Origin: Candidatus Peregrinibacteria bacterium
Lineage (GTDB): Bacteria > Patescibacteriota > Gracilibacteria > UBA1369 > UBA12463
NCBI GenBank assembly: GCA_026395555.1
Contig: JAPLYO010000023.1
Coordinates: 1 to 34,057, forward strand
Length of the DNA: 34,057 bases
Direction: 5' to 3'
Every line of letters begins with the position of its first letter. The stretch's first letter is position 1. The translations under genes and the position numbers were made by a program. The notes beneath the pieces are model-generated. The model worked only from the letters and a program-made list of their open reading frames with translations, had not been told where the DNA came from and ran no database searches. Of this stretch, positions 7,685-15,824 are shown one piece after another.

Positions 7685-8998
7685 CTACACGTGAGTAAAA
7701 ATAGGACCGAAAACGAGCAGTATATCGAGGACGATGAGGAGCGCTGCAACCAACCATCCGATCACACGCAAGACGCCTTGAGTGGCGTACTTCCCCATGA
7801 GACGTTTATCTTCGGCCAGTAAGAGGAGATATACCAAGAAGAATGGCAACAGAACTCCGTTTGCCACCTGTGATACGCGCATAATCATGAGGAGTGGCAT
7901 GCCCGGTATAAGAATAATCAATGAGCTCACGACGATCATCGTCGTAAAGATAGTATAGAACTGAGGCGCGTCCATAAAACCGCGATCAATACCGGTCTCC
8001 CATCCAAGCGCCTCGCAGATGATATATGATGTAGAAAGCGGCAAGATGGCTGCGGCAAATATTGAGGCGTTCAAGAGGCCAAATGAGAAAAGATATCCGG
8101 CGTAAACGCCCGCGAGTGGAACGAGCGAGCGTCCGATATCCTCCACGGTTGTGACTGAAAGTTTATTTACAAAAATTGTTGCCGCTGAGGCGACGATAAT
8201 GAAGAATGCCACTATGTCCGTAATAAGAGCGCCGAACATCGAATCCATTCTGCTGTATTTAATGTCTTCTTCGCTGATACCTTTTTCCGCAACTGTTGAG
8301 TTGTGATAAAAGTACATCCACGGCGTAATAGTGGTACCGATAAGTCCAATCGTCGTGAATATGAAGTTAGGATCATTTTTGAATGTAGGAACGACAAGCG
8401 CCGTAAGTGCCGCATGCCAATCCGGTTTCGCGAGGACGGCAGAAATAATATAGGCAACGTAGAAAAGAATCAGTGTTAAAAAAACCTTCTCTACTCGCTT
8501 ATAATCCCCTTTTACGACAAATACCCAGATGAGCAGCGCGCAGAGAATGACCGCAATACTCTGCAGCAATGACCCCCATGAGAGCCCGCTAAGCCATGAG
8601 ATATTCGAGACCGTCTTCTGATAGAGGCCTACTTGTGATCCAATGATATTAAATGAAGATGAAATACCTGCGAACTCACTTACCGTCGTTCCGAAGTTGG
8701 CCACAAAAACGAGGAGAAGAAGCGGAACTGTCAGTTTGACGCGAAATTTCTCTCGTATAAGTGCGGCAAGTCCTTGGTGCGTGACGACGCCGAGTTTCGT
8801 CGAGATGTCGAGCGTGTATATAAGCAATAACGTAACCGGGATGAGCGTCCAGAGTAATGCATAGCCATACTGCGCACCGGCAACAGCATACGTCGCGATA
8901 CCACCGGAGTCGTTGTCGGCAGATGCCGTGATGAGACCCGGCCCCATGATTGAGAGGAAGAACAAGACCTGTTTCCAATATTTTTTTATTCGCTCCAT
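7685..8998 (-). CDS. NRAMP-superfamily divalent metal transporter with altered metal-site motifs
   Basis: The 437-residue protein is about 11 membrane segments long. Segment 1 reads MGPGLITASADNDSGGIATY; segment 6 reads GTTITPWMYFYHNSTVAEKG. Canonical NRAMP Mn/Fe transporters have DPGN in segment 1 and an MPH motif in segment 6 whose Met binds the metal. Here these positions read DSGG (Asp30 onward) and TPW (Thr225-Trp227), so the Asn and the soft Met ligand appear lost. Such changes are known in NRAMP relatives that move harder ions such as Mg2+. The gene lies 35 bases after a PRC/MgtE_N/CBS protein, whose relatives sense Mg2+. Transport of Mg2+ instead of Mn2+/Fe2+ is inference. Confidence 0.88.
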   Translation of the reverse strand: MERIKKYWKQVLFFLSIMGPGLITASADNDSGGIATYAVAGAQYGYALLWTLIPVTLLLIYTLDISTKLGVVTHQGLAALIREKFRVKLTVPLLLLVFVANFGTTVSEFAGISSSFNIIGSQVGLYQKTVSNISWLSGLSWGSLLQSIAVILCALLIWVFVVKGDYKRVEKVFLTLILFYVAYIISAVLAKPDWHAALTALVVPTFKNDPNFIFTTIGLIGTTITPWMYFYHNSTVAEKGISEEDIKYSRMDSMFGALITDIVAFFIIVASAATIFVNKLSVTTVEDIGRSLVPLAGVYAGYLFSFGLLNASIFAAAILPLSTSYIICEALGWETGIDRGFMDAPQFYTIFTTMIVVSSLIILIPGMPLLMIMRVSQVANGVLLPFFLVYLLLLAEDKRLMGKYATQGVLRVIGWLVAALLIVLDILLVFGPIFTHV

Positions 8999-9033
8999 TC
9001 CTATGTATGTTATTTCAGAATATATTTCTATAA

Positions 9034-10248
9034 CTACTCCTCTACCGAGACGAACTCATCGAGAATATCATCAGCCGTGATGATACCGAGAAATTTCTGC
9101 TGATCGTCCGTTACGGCTACGGTTGGGATACTATACTTCACCATGACCTGACCAATTTCTTCGATATCAGCATCTACATGAACTGTTTGTGTAGGCTTAA
9201 TTTTTTTCATAATTTTTCGGAGACGCTCTTTTGGATCCGATATAATGAGAGCCCTTAGCGAAACTACGCCTACCAACTCCCCACTATCGCTCAAGATATA
9301 AATAAAATTAATCGATCGGAATTGATCGGACACCCTTCTAATTTTATCGAGCGTCTCTTGAACCGTCCATCCCGGATCACCCTTAACAAACTCTGTCGTC
9401 ATGAGACCACCAGCCGTATCATCTTCATATTGAATGAACTTCAATACTTCTTTTTTCTTTTTATCATCAAGTGTTGATAAAAGCTTTTTCATATCCTTTT
9501 TTGGAATTGACTTGAAGTAGTCTACCAACTCATCAATCGGAAGCTTCGCCAAAACAAATGAAGCCTTCTTGGCATCAAACATTTTCAAGATATAATGTCG
9601 GAAATCCTCATCCAACTCCTCGAAAACCTTTGCTGCCGTATCCGGATCGAGCGAGGTCATGAGTGTTTTTGACTGCGCTACGTTCATATCCTCAATAATA
9701 TTCGCAAGATCTGCAGGATGAAGCTTAACCAGTTCGTTCGAAACCGTAGAAAGCTTCAGAGATGATCCCAGGATTTGCACCTTATCCCAATTGATAAATT
9801 TGGCTCTGGCTAAACGGAAAATCTTCCATCGATCAATACCTAATCTTCTCAAAATTCCGCGCGTAGATATATCAATTCCGATGACTCTTGTTTTTCCTTC
9901 TATGATACCGAATTGCAGATCGTTCACACGCACCATGCGCGTCCCCTCGAGGTCAACAATTTGCTTATCGAGAATATCCCGATATAAGAAAATATCGGTA
10001 GGAGCCGAATCCCTAATCGTAATATTTTTTTCAAGTGTCTTGAGCACGATCTCATCTCTCCCCATATTCGCCACGTAGGAAAATGCCACTAATTTTTCGT
10101 CACCACCTCGCGTCTTCACGAGTAGGGCGGTGATTGGTGGATATTTCTCGCTTTCCGAAGCGGTTGCGATCAGATCTATCAAACGTCCGACCTTCTGGTC
10201 GGCGCTATCTCTAACGTCTGCATTAATGAACTCTGCGAGGAAGAGCAT
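9034..10248 (-). CDS. Soluble PRC-barrel / MgtE_N / CBS-pair protein
   Basis: The 404-residue protein has no membrane segment. Residues about 1-150 hold two PRC-barrel-like segments (NADVRDSADQKVGRLIDL, and VNDLQFGIIEGKTRVIGID). Residues about 165-270 are an MgtE N-terminal helical domain with HPADLANIIEDM and DPDTAAKVFEELDE. Residues about 275-404 are a CBS pair beginning YEDDTAGGLMTTEFV, the MgtE hallmark, and ending GIITADDILDEF. In MgtE channels these cytosolic domains bind Mg2+ and gate the pore; here the pore is missing. The gene is first in an operon with the NRAMP-type transporter, so it probably acts as that transporter's cytosolic sensor. The domain assignment is firm; the partnership is inference. 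Confidence 0.88.
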   Translation of the reverse strand: MLFLAEFINADVRDSADQKVGRLIDLIATASESEKYPPITALLVKTRGGDEKLVAFSYVANMGRDEIVLKTLEKNITIRDSAPTDIFLYRDILDKQIVDLEGTRMVRVNDLQFGIIEGKTRVIGIDISTRGILRRLGIDRWKIFRLARAKFINWDKVQILGSSLKLSTVSNELVKLHPADLANIIEDMNVAQSKTLMTSLDPDTAAKVFEELDEDFRHYILKMFDAKKASFVLAKLPIDELVDYFKSIPKKDMKKLLSTLDDKKKKEVLKFIQYEDDTAGGLMTTEFVKGDPGWTVQETLDKIRRVSDQFRSINFIYILSDSGELVGVVSLRALIISDPKERLRKIMKKIKPTQTVHVDADIEEIGQVMVKYSIPTVAVTDDQQKFLGIITADDILDEFVSVEE

Positions 10249-10293
10249 TGAGTGGATTGATGAGATTGAATATAAATATTCCTTAGCGGCGAT

Positions 10294-10322
10294 ATTCTAG
10301 CCTGATTACCGCCCCTTATCAA
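10294..10322 (-). promoter_or_regulatory. Promoter of the MgtE_N/NRAMP/MFS operon
   Basis: On the reverse strand TTGATA (10322-10317) and TAGAAT (10299-10294) are 17 bases apart; the leader to the ATG at 10248 is about 39 bases. It stands back to back with the promoter of the small basic protein, -35 boxes seven bases apart. Confidence 0.65.
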
Positions 10323-10329
10323 TTCCGAA

Positions 10330-10358
10330 TTGTTCACTGTCGCGAGCTGTGATATTTT
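10330..10358 (+). promoter_or_regulatory. Promoter of the 34-residue basic protein
   Basis: TTGTTC (10330-10335) and TATTTT (10353-10358) are 17 bases apart, and a TGA precedes the -10, giving an extended -10 (TGN). The leader is about 33 bases. Confidence 0.6.
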
Positions 10359-10397
10359 CTCATATGTACTTTTATCACTCCATTACCTCACTACACT

Positions 10398-10502
10398 ATG
10401 GCAAAAGGTCTCAGTTCCCGAAAAGCAGATAGAAAAGTCGCTAAACTCTCTCCAAAAGAGAAGAAGGCTGCGAAGCGTGAAAAAGCTGCTCGAAATGGAT
10501 AA
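10398..10502 (+). CDS. Very small basic protein (34 residues)
   Basis: An ATG at 10398 opens a 34-codon frame, MAKGLSSRKADRKVAKLSPK and then a KEKKAAKREKAARNG-like tail, ending in TAA. Thirteen residues are Lys or Arg and only three are acidic, with many Ala, so it should be a helical, nucleic-acid-binding peptide. It has its own promoter with 17-base spacing upstream and an intrinsic terminator downstream, which supports a real gene despite its size. The neighbour on the other side of the terminator is a cold-shock RNA-binding protein. I do not recognise a family; a ribosome- or DNA-associated role is a guess from charge. Confidence 0.6.
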   Translation: MAKGLSSRKADRKVAKLSPKEKKAAKREKAARNG

Positions 10503-10548
10503 TTATTCTCGATAGCTCATGGCGAGTATATCTGTTCGCCCTATACGA

Positions 10549-10582
10549 AAAAAGCCACTACCCGTGAGGATAATGGCTTTTT
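10549..10582. terminator. Bidirectional intrinsic terminator
   Basis: AAAAAGCCA and TGGCTTTTT form a perfect 9-bp stem with A-run and T-run on the two sides, between the convergent small basic protein and cold-shock genes; it can stop both. Confidence 0.8.
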
Positions 10583-10612
10583 GTTGATAGTGCTTTTTAA
10601 GAGCGTACCAAA

Positions 10613-10810
10613 TTAAACGCGTGAAACGTTCACTGCATTCTTTCCCTTTGGTGATTCCTCAACGTCAAAGCTGACGTTGTCTCCCTCACGAAGCTCGTCG
10701 TAGCTTACGCCGGACAAACCCTTGCTGTGAAAGAATAAATCTCGTTCCTGGCCTTCGACTGCGATAAATCCGAAGCCCTTGTCTGTAAGTTTTTTAATTG
10801 TACCAACCAT
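10613..10810 (-). CDS. Cold-shock domain protein
   Basis: The 65-residue protein is one cold-shock domain: MVGTIKKLTDKGFGFI with RNP1 (KGFGFI), RNP2 (DLFFH) and an EGDNVSFDVEESPKGKNAVNV C-terminal part. These proteins bind single-stranded RNA and DNA and melt RNA structure in the cytoplasm. The length is typical. The usual Trp after the start region (…GTVKWFN…) is replaced by KKL, a common variation in distant bacterial members. It is a single gene sharing a bidirectional terminator with the small basic protein. No Shine-Dalgarno precedes the ATG. Confidence 0.95.
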   Translation of the reverse strand: MVGTIKKLTDKGFGFIAVEGQERDLFFHSKGLSGVSYDELREGDNVSFDVEESPKGKNAVNVSRV

Positions 10811-10962
10811 AAATAGTGAACATTAGAGTAATAATATGCAAACCGTAGTTTCGCTTGAGACACTCGACTTTTCAAGTTCTTCTACCTTTTGCCCCGGCAG
10901 TATAACAGGTACATACTCACTTGTCGATGCTTCTTATTTCACTCCTTTTAAGCTAAAAGTGC

Positions 10963-10991
10963 TTGTGGCTCACCCTATGTCGTTCTATACT
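10963..10991 (+). promoter_or_regulatory. Promoter of the two-TM protein
   Basis: TTGTGG (10963-10968) and TATACT (10986-10991) are 17 bases apart; leader about 25 bases to the ATG at 11023. The rest of 10811-11022 shows no gene I can support. Confidence 0.6.
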
Positions 10992-11022
10992 CTAATGAGT
11001 TACCTTTTAACCCTCTCTCCTT

Positions 11023-11283
11023 ATGGCACTCAGTAAAACCCGTAGCGGGCTTATGTTTGGCGCGCTCCTTTCAGGATTTCACCTTTGTTGGTTGATACTT
11101 GTCGCAGCCGGTGTGGCAAAAAAGCTTCTCGATTGGGTACTCTCCATGCATTTCATGAGCTACACCTACTCGATGCTTCCGTTCAACTATCTCGATGCCC
11201 TGACACTTCTCGTCCTGACTTTCGTCGTCGGATATGTTTTTGGCTATATCGTTGCCGCAATCCTGAATGCCGTAAAGGAATAG
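11023..11283 (+). CDS. Small two-segment membrane protein
   Basis: The 86-residue protein has a basic N-terminus (MALSKTRSG), one membrane segment at about residues 11-35, a short loop with LLDWVLSMHFM and PFNYLDA, and a second segment at about residues 58-80. I recall similar small proteins in diverse bacteria, all without known function. It is transcribed alone between a good promoter and an intrinsic terminator. Both ends are probably cytoplasmic, given the basic start and the KE end. Confidence 0.75.
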   Translation: MALSKTRSGLMFGALLSGFHLCWLILVAAGVAKKLLDWVLSMHFMSYTYSMLPFNYLDALTLLVLTFVVGYVFGYIVAAILNAVKE

Positions 11284-11307
11284 ATTTTATTTCAATAGTA
11301 GATCATG

Positions 11308-11333
11308 GGACCCCCCGTATGGGGGTCCTTTTT
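11308..11333 (+). terminator. Intrinsic terminator after the two-TM protein
   Basis: GGACCCCC-CGTAT-GGGGGTCC followed by TTTTT: an 8-bp GC-rich stem and T-run, 24 bases after the stop codon. Confidence 0.92.
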
Positions 11334-11407
11334 GTTTATCTTTCAAGCTGGATTGCATCATATTCTTGTTTTCTTTTTACATTATTGTATATTTCTCTCT
11401 TCATTTT

Positions 11408-12280
11408 ATGATTTCGTCCATGAATCAACACGATAATCTACACACCGTACTCTGGGATGGGGACAATACTATTTGGGATTGGATGCAGTATGCTGTGCCT
11501 GCGTATGAGGCGATGTGCGCAGAAATTGCTCGCATTGCGGGAAGAAGTTTTGACGAGACGGCTGATGCCATGAAGGAGTTTTATAGTTTTCATGGAACGC
11601 TCGAGCATGAGGGATTAGTACAGGGCTTAGAGGCCTCGGGCTTTTTCCATAATGCTGCAAACTTTAACCGGGAACAGACTATTTTGCAGGTTCAGACTCG
11701 ATTTGCGACCGTTCGTCGGCAGCATCTTCATGTGTATCCGGGCATTGCAAAAGTCATGAGAGATTTTCATCAGGAGGGCGTCGTTCAGCATATTCTCACG
11801 GATGCACCTGCTCGTCAGGCACTCGCTCGGCTTTCACATTCGAAACTTTTACCATACATCGATACGGTTTTCGCTATGCCCTCCGGTGAGATTAGAGATA
11901 TTCCTTCTTCCCTCAAAAAAACTTCACCCAAAGATACCTATCAGCCAAGAGTTGTCATTGTATCCGAAGAAAAACCACACACCAATCTCGAGATATTACT
12001 TGCGATGACGCGTGATCAGATTACGCGTCATGTAGGAATGGTTGGAGATAATGTGACGAAAGATATGGCGCTCGGTGAGCGATATGGCATGAGAGGTATT
12101 CATGCAGCCTATGGCGCCGCCACGGCGGATTATGTTCGTCGCATTCAGCGTTTTGCGCCGGCGCGTGTTGCCAATCGCAACATGGAGGCGGTCGGTTCGT
12201 CCGACAGCGCTCGGGGGAACTCGCGAATCGCGTCCGTCCATGATCCGAAAGAAATTCGAGAGCAGCTCCTGAGAATGTAA
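11408..12280 (+). CDS. HAD-superfamily hydrolase
   Basis: The catalytic motif I reads VLWDGDNTIWDW (Asp17, Asp19, Thr21 counting from the ATG at 11408), motif II is the Thr in HILTDA, and motif IV is GMVGDNVTKDMALG. These give the nucleophile, acid/base and Mg2+ ligands of the haloacid dehalogenase fold; between I and II lies a helical cap. Most relatives remove phosphate from small molecules in the cytoplasm. Substrate unknown. The frame is open from a TTG at 11366, but that TTG overlaps the predicted -35 box, so I start at 11408; 11420 is also possible. The last 50 residues, rich in Arg and Ser, are a poorly conserved tail. Confidence 0.85.
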   Translation: MISSMNQHDNLHTVLWDGDNTIWDWMQYAVPAYEAMCAEIARIAGRSFDETADAMKEFYSFHGTLEHEGLVQGLEASGFFHNAANFNREQTILQVQTRFATVRRQHLHVYPGIAKVMRDFHQEGVVQHILTDAPARQALARLSHSKLLPYIDTVFAMPSGEIRDIPSSLKKTSPKDTYQPRVVIVSEEKPHTNLEILLAMTRDQITRHVGMVGDNVTKDMALGERYGMRGIHAAYGAATADYVRRIQRFAPARVANRNMEAVGSSDSARGNSRIASVHDPKEIREQLLRM

Positions 12281-12348
12281 CTTTCTCTTCCTTTTCCAAG
12301 CTAATAAATTTTCATACTATATATCTGCAATTCTGCAATATACCCCGC

Positions 12349-12377
12349 TTGAGATAAAGCTGAATTCTTGCTATAAT
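12349..12377 (+). promoter_or_regulatory. Strong promoter of the surface-protein pair
   Basis: TTGAGA (12349-12354) and TATAAT (12372-12377) are 17 bases apart, with TGC before the -10 (extended). The leader of about 32 bases leads to the ATG at 12416. Confidence 0.75.
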
Positions 12378-12415
12378 GGAGAGAAATTTAAAGCTGAAAC
12401 AAAAAACAAAATCAT

Positions 12416-13573
12416 ATGCTCCATCGACTCATCTCGAAGATCCGGGCTTACAAAAAATTATCGCTACTCTGCGGCACGATATTACTCGTATTTTTTGCAT
12501 TTCTCTCCCGTGATATGAGTCGTGCGATTCTCGTCGATATACTTTCCGATGTTCCTACCGAGACCGTGGTGGTGGCGGCAAGTGCTCCTACCGAAACGGT
12601 GATTCCAGAAACCCCGACTCCGGTTCCAGACCCAGTTTCGACTGATACGACCGCAAGTGAAACTCCCATCGTACCTGAGGTGACTCCTGCTCCTGCCGTC
12701 CCGGGTGAAGCCATTATTTCGCCGCCAGATACACCGACAGCTGCACCTGAGGTAAGTACGCCTGCTACTGTAAGTGCCCCCGTTGAAGCCCCACCCTGTG
12801 CTGAAACAGTTATGAGTGAGCCTCCTCCAGTCGCCCCTGCTGCTCCTGTTATTCCCGCAACGAATGAACCTGCCGTTCCGCCAAGCGAGACCGTCGCTCC
12901 AATCGAAAATCCAATCCCTGCCGAACCTGCAACGAACGTCGTCGCTCCACCGCCGGTAGATACTCCTGTCGAGAATGTAACTCCAGCCCCTGCGATAGAC
13001 AGCGCACCTACGACGATAGATAGTACTACCCCCGCGGCAGAAGTCGTCTCCCCTCCCGTAACTGCCGCTCCGTCGGTCGTGGACACAGCACCGGCCTGTG
13101 CGCCTAAGCAAGCCATCACAAAGGCTCCTGAACCCATAAAGGAAGTTCCTGTCGAAGAACCTGTCGTAAAAAAAGTTGAACAAAATATTCCCTTCGTAGA
13201 CCTCGAGACTCCGAAGACGACAGCAGAAAAAGAAATTATCATCGATACGGCTGCATCACAGTCGTGTAATGCCGAGTCGTTCCACGTAGAAATGCAGCGT
13301 GGACACTCACAGGTAATTCCACTTCTCTTACAGGGTTCGGGCGGTATCGATAACACTGTAAAAATTGGCGATGAGCCCAAGGGTACTATTCTCACCTTTG
13401 TCGCTAATGGCCTCAAGGAGATTACCGGAATAAGTTTCGATAATCTCATGATTTCCGCGGATATTGCTCCGGACGCTCAAGAGGGATCATTTAATGTTCC
13501 TATCATTTACAGCATTTCTTCCAAGAACGAGGTTTCTAACGCCATGTGTCAGCTCAACTTAGTCATACAATAA
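12416..13573 (+). CDS. Membrane-anchored Pro/Thr/Ala/Val-rich stalk protein
   Basis: The 385-residue protein has a basic N-terminus (KIRAYKK), one membrane segment at about residues 15-30, then about 230 residues of low complexity rich in Pro, Ala, Thr, Val and Glu, typical of extended cell-wall-spanning stalks. The last 110 residues (from about QSCNAESFHVEMQRG) form a globular domain with two Cys that could pair; I do not recognise it. It lies four bases upstream of the 748-residue exported protein and should be co-transcribed and function with it at the cell surface. A long open frame on the opposite strand is an artefact of the repetitive GC-rich codons. Confidence 0.8.
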   Translation: MLHRLISKIRAYKKLSLLCGTILLVFFAFLSRDMSRAILVDILSDVPTETVVVAASAPTETVIPETPTPVPDPVSTDTTASETPIVPEVTPAPAVPGEAIISPPDTPTAAPEVSTPATVSAPVEAPPCAETVMSEPPPVAPAAPVIPATNEPAVPPSETVAPIENPIPAEPATNVVAPPPVDTPVENVTPAPAIDSAPTTIDSTTPAAEVVSPPVTAAPSVVDTAPACAPKQAITKAPEPIKEVPVEEPVVKKVEQNIPFVDLETPKTTAEKEIIIDTAASQSCNAESFHVEMQRGHSQVIPLLLQGSGGIDNTVKIGDEPKGTILTFVANGLKEITGISFDNLMISADIAPDAQEGSFNVPIIYSISSKNEVSNAMCQLNLVIQ

Positions 13574-13577
13574 TTGA

Positions 13578-15824
13578 ATGAAGTTCTTCACCTCCCATAA
13601 AGCATTCCTCTCAAAATTAGTATTATTTTTTGTACTTTTTTTGAATCTCTTTTTCTTTTCAAAGGGTGACGTATTTGCCCTGACTGGTGGACCCGATACC
13701 TATGGATATATCTATGCCGATTCAAATCAGGGATTTTTTTCTTACAGCTGGAATGATATTTCTGCCACCGGAACATCTGTAGGAACTCTGGGGGATGATA
13801 GTATATACGGACCCTTCAATATTGGCTTCACCTTTAGCTTTTATGGAACCGACTATACGCAGTTTTATGTCTGCAATAACGGCTATATCGTCTTTAATAA
13901 TACCTGCGCCTATAACAACGTATCTATAACAAACTCAGGAACTCCCAATAACTTTATCGCACCATTCTGGGATGACCTTTATACAGGAGGAAGCATAAAA
14001 TATCAGAGTACGGGCTCTTCGCCGAACGGGCAACTTGTTATATCGTTTTTGGGAATTAACCATATCAACGCGCAGGCTGGTGCCGCCACATTTCAGATCA
14101 TTCTCTCCGAGGCGAGCAACATGATTATGTTCCAATATCAGGATGTTGATTTTGGTAATGCCACCTATGATTCAGGCGCATCGGCAACGGTTGGTATTGA
14201 AAATTCCAGCGGGACCGATGGATTACAGTTTTCATTTAATACTGCGAGTCTATCTGCGAACTATGCTGTCGGATTTCTCGCGCAGTCATCGTATACTCAG
14301 TCTGCCTATAGATTTTTTTCTAATACCGACTCAACAAGTGTAGGGTCAGCGCTTGCAGCGCAAGATAGCGCCCCTACCGTTACAGCCGGCGCAACATTCC
14401 GATTGCGAACTCTTATTCATGTAGGAAGAAGTGTTCTGAATTCAAATAATATTTACTTTAAACTCCAATTCGCTGATAAGGGAGCTGGTACCTGCAGCTC
14501 ACCGACGGGTACCTATGCCGATGTCGATGGTACTACCGCTGTTGCTTTTAGTGGCAATGCCACGCCAGCCGACGGAGACGCTCTTACCGCTAGCGGCAGT
14601 GACCCTACTCATAGTACCGATACGGTCGCCAATCAAACCTATGAAGAGGGCAATAGTTTTACCAACTCGCAATCGTCGATTCTGGCAGGGCAGGATGGAA
14701 AGTGGGATTTCTCACTCTCGAATCTAGCGATGACGAGTGGTCACACTTACTGTATGCGTATCGTATTGTCTGATAATACGGCCCTCAATACCTACAGTGT
14801 CTATCCTGAAATTACCGCAGGAAGCGATTATCTCACCTACTCGATTGGCGCAGGAGTTGATTATAACTGGAGTGATATTTCCGGCACGGGAACTTCCGTA
14901 GGAGCGCTCGGCGATGAGAGCATGTACGGACCGTATAATATCGGATTCGCCTTTAACTTTGGCGGTACCGACTACACGCAGTTCTATATCTGTAACAACG
15001 GCTACATCTCCTTCAGTAGCATATGTAGCTATACCAATACCTCCATACCCAACGCGGCCACTCCCAATAACTTTTTTGCACCCTTCTGGGATGACCTCTT
15101 TACGAGTGGAAGTATAAAATATCTAAGCTCGGGCGTATCGCCAAATAAGCAGCTTGTCGTCTCTTGGCTTGGCATTAACGACTATGGTGCACAGGCAAAT
15201 CCAATTACCTTCCAGGTGATATTATCCGAGGCGAGCAACAACATCACCTTCCAATATCAGGACGTCGATACGGGAAATGTATCCTATGACTCCGGTGCCT
15301 CAGCAACGGTTGGTATTGAGAGTGCGGACGGAATGAATGGTCTGCAAATATCCTACAATACCGCGAGCCTGTCGCCGAATTATGCCATTCAATTCTATCA
15401 AACTCCTGGATCGGGATATACCTATAGAGATTCTAGCCTGGCGAGTAATACCATGAGTTTTGGCACACTTAGTTCCTCGAGCGTTTCAGCTATCTCGCAT
15501 ACCATTACCGTCTCGACAAGCGCAGCGGGAGGCTATGTTCTCTATGTTTCCGAAGACGGAAATTTACGCAACGGGGCGAATGATATTAACGACGTTGCCG
15601 ATGGTGCCGTTACGGCAGGTAGCGAGGAGTATGGACTCAATACGGGATACAACGACTTTACGAGCGACTCTGCTATCGCCTCATCACAAAAAATAGCACG
15701 ATCTCATTCCAGCCCTGTCACCTCTGAAGTTACGACTTGCACCTATAAAGCCTCCATATCTGGAGCGACTACCGGAGCGTCATACTCTCATATTGTGGAC
15801 TATGTCGTTACCGGAACATTCTAA
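13578..15824 (+). CDS. Large exported surface protein with duplicated WDDL ectodomain
   Basis: The 748-residue protein has a long hydrophobic signal (residues about 11-35, ending VFA-LTGG). Residues about 55-235 and 427-610 are two copies of one domain, each with YGPxNIGFxFxFxGTDYTQFY, CNNGYI, NNFxAPFWDDL, QYQDVD and SGASATVGIE. Between them, about 244-425, is a domain with GATFRLRTLIHVG and FKLQFADKGAGTC that I associate with surface proteins of Patescibacteria. Residues about 615-748 form a C-terminal domain ending in DYVVTGTF that resembles the end of the protein at 16804. It sits four bases after the stalk gene. Adhesion or envelope architecture is likely; function is not established. Confidence 0.85.
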   Translation: MKFFTSHKAFLSKLVLFFVLFLNLFFFSKGDVFALTGGPDTYGYIYADSNQGFFSYSWNDISATGTSVGTLGDDSIYGPFNIGFTFSFYGTDYTQFYVCNNGYIVFNNTCAYNNVSITNSGTPNNFIAPFWDDLYTGGSIKYQSTGSSPNGQLVISFLGINHINAQAGAATFQIILSEASNMIMFQYQDVDFGNATYDSGASATVGIENSSGTDGLQFSFNTASLSANYAVGFLAQSSYTQSAYRFFSNTDSTSVGSALAAQDSAPTVTAGATFRLRTLIHVGRSVLNSNNIYFKLQFADKGAGTCSSPTGTYADVDGTTAVAFSGNATPADGDALTASGSDPTHSTDTVANQTYEEGNSFTNSQSSILAGQDGKWDFSLSNLAMTSGHTYCMRIVLSDNTALNTYSVYPEITAGSDYLTYSIGAGVDYNWSDISGTGTSVGALGDESMYGPYNIGFAFNFGGTDYTQFYICNNGYISFSSICSYTNTSIPNAATPNNFFAPFWDDLFTSGSIKYLSSGVSPNKQLVVSWLGINDYGAQANPITFQVILSEASNNITFQYQDVDTGNVSYDSGASATVGIESADGMNGLQISYNTASLSPNYAIQFYQTPGSGYTYRDSSLASNTMSFGTLSSSSVSAISHTITVSTSAAGGYVLYVSEDGNLRNGANDINDVADGAVTAGSEEYGLNTGYNDFTSDSAIASSQKIARSHSSPVTSEVTTCTYKASISGATTGASYSHIVDYVVTGTF

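Noticed and set aside
7672..7749. Upstream extension of the MFS transporter
   Set aside because: It overlaps the end of the NRAMP gene and adds a Ser/Cys-rich, non-family tail; the ATG at 7671 begins right before the first membrane segment.
10836..11036. 66-codon frame between the cold-shock gene and the two-TM gene
   Set aside because: It overlaps the two-TM gene promoter and start, and its translation has no recognisable features.
11366..11407. TTG start extending the HAD hydrolase by 14 residues
   Set aside because: The TTG coincides with the likely -35 box, and the added residues are hydrophobic and not typical of the family.
12448..13449. 333-residue open frame opposite the stalk gene
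   Set aside because: It is Gly/Ser/Thr/Val low-complexity sequence mirrored from the Pro/Thr-rich codons of the plus-strand gene, which has a good promoter and signal anchor.
13578..15824. Tandem DNA repeat or mobile element from the duplicated ectodomain
   Set aside because: The two copies differ much at the DNA level and lie within one intact reading frame; it is an old domain duplication.
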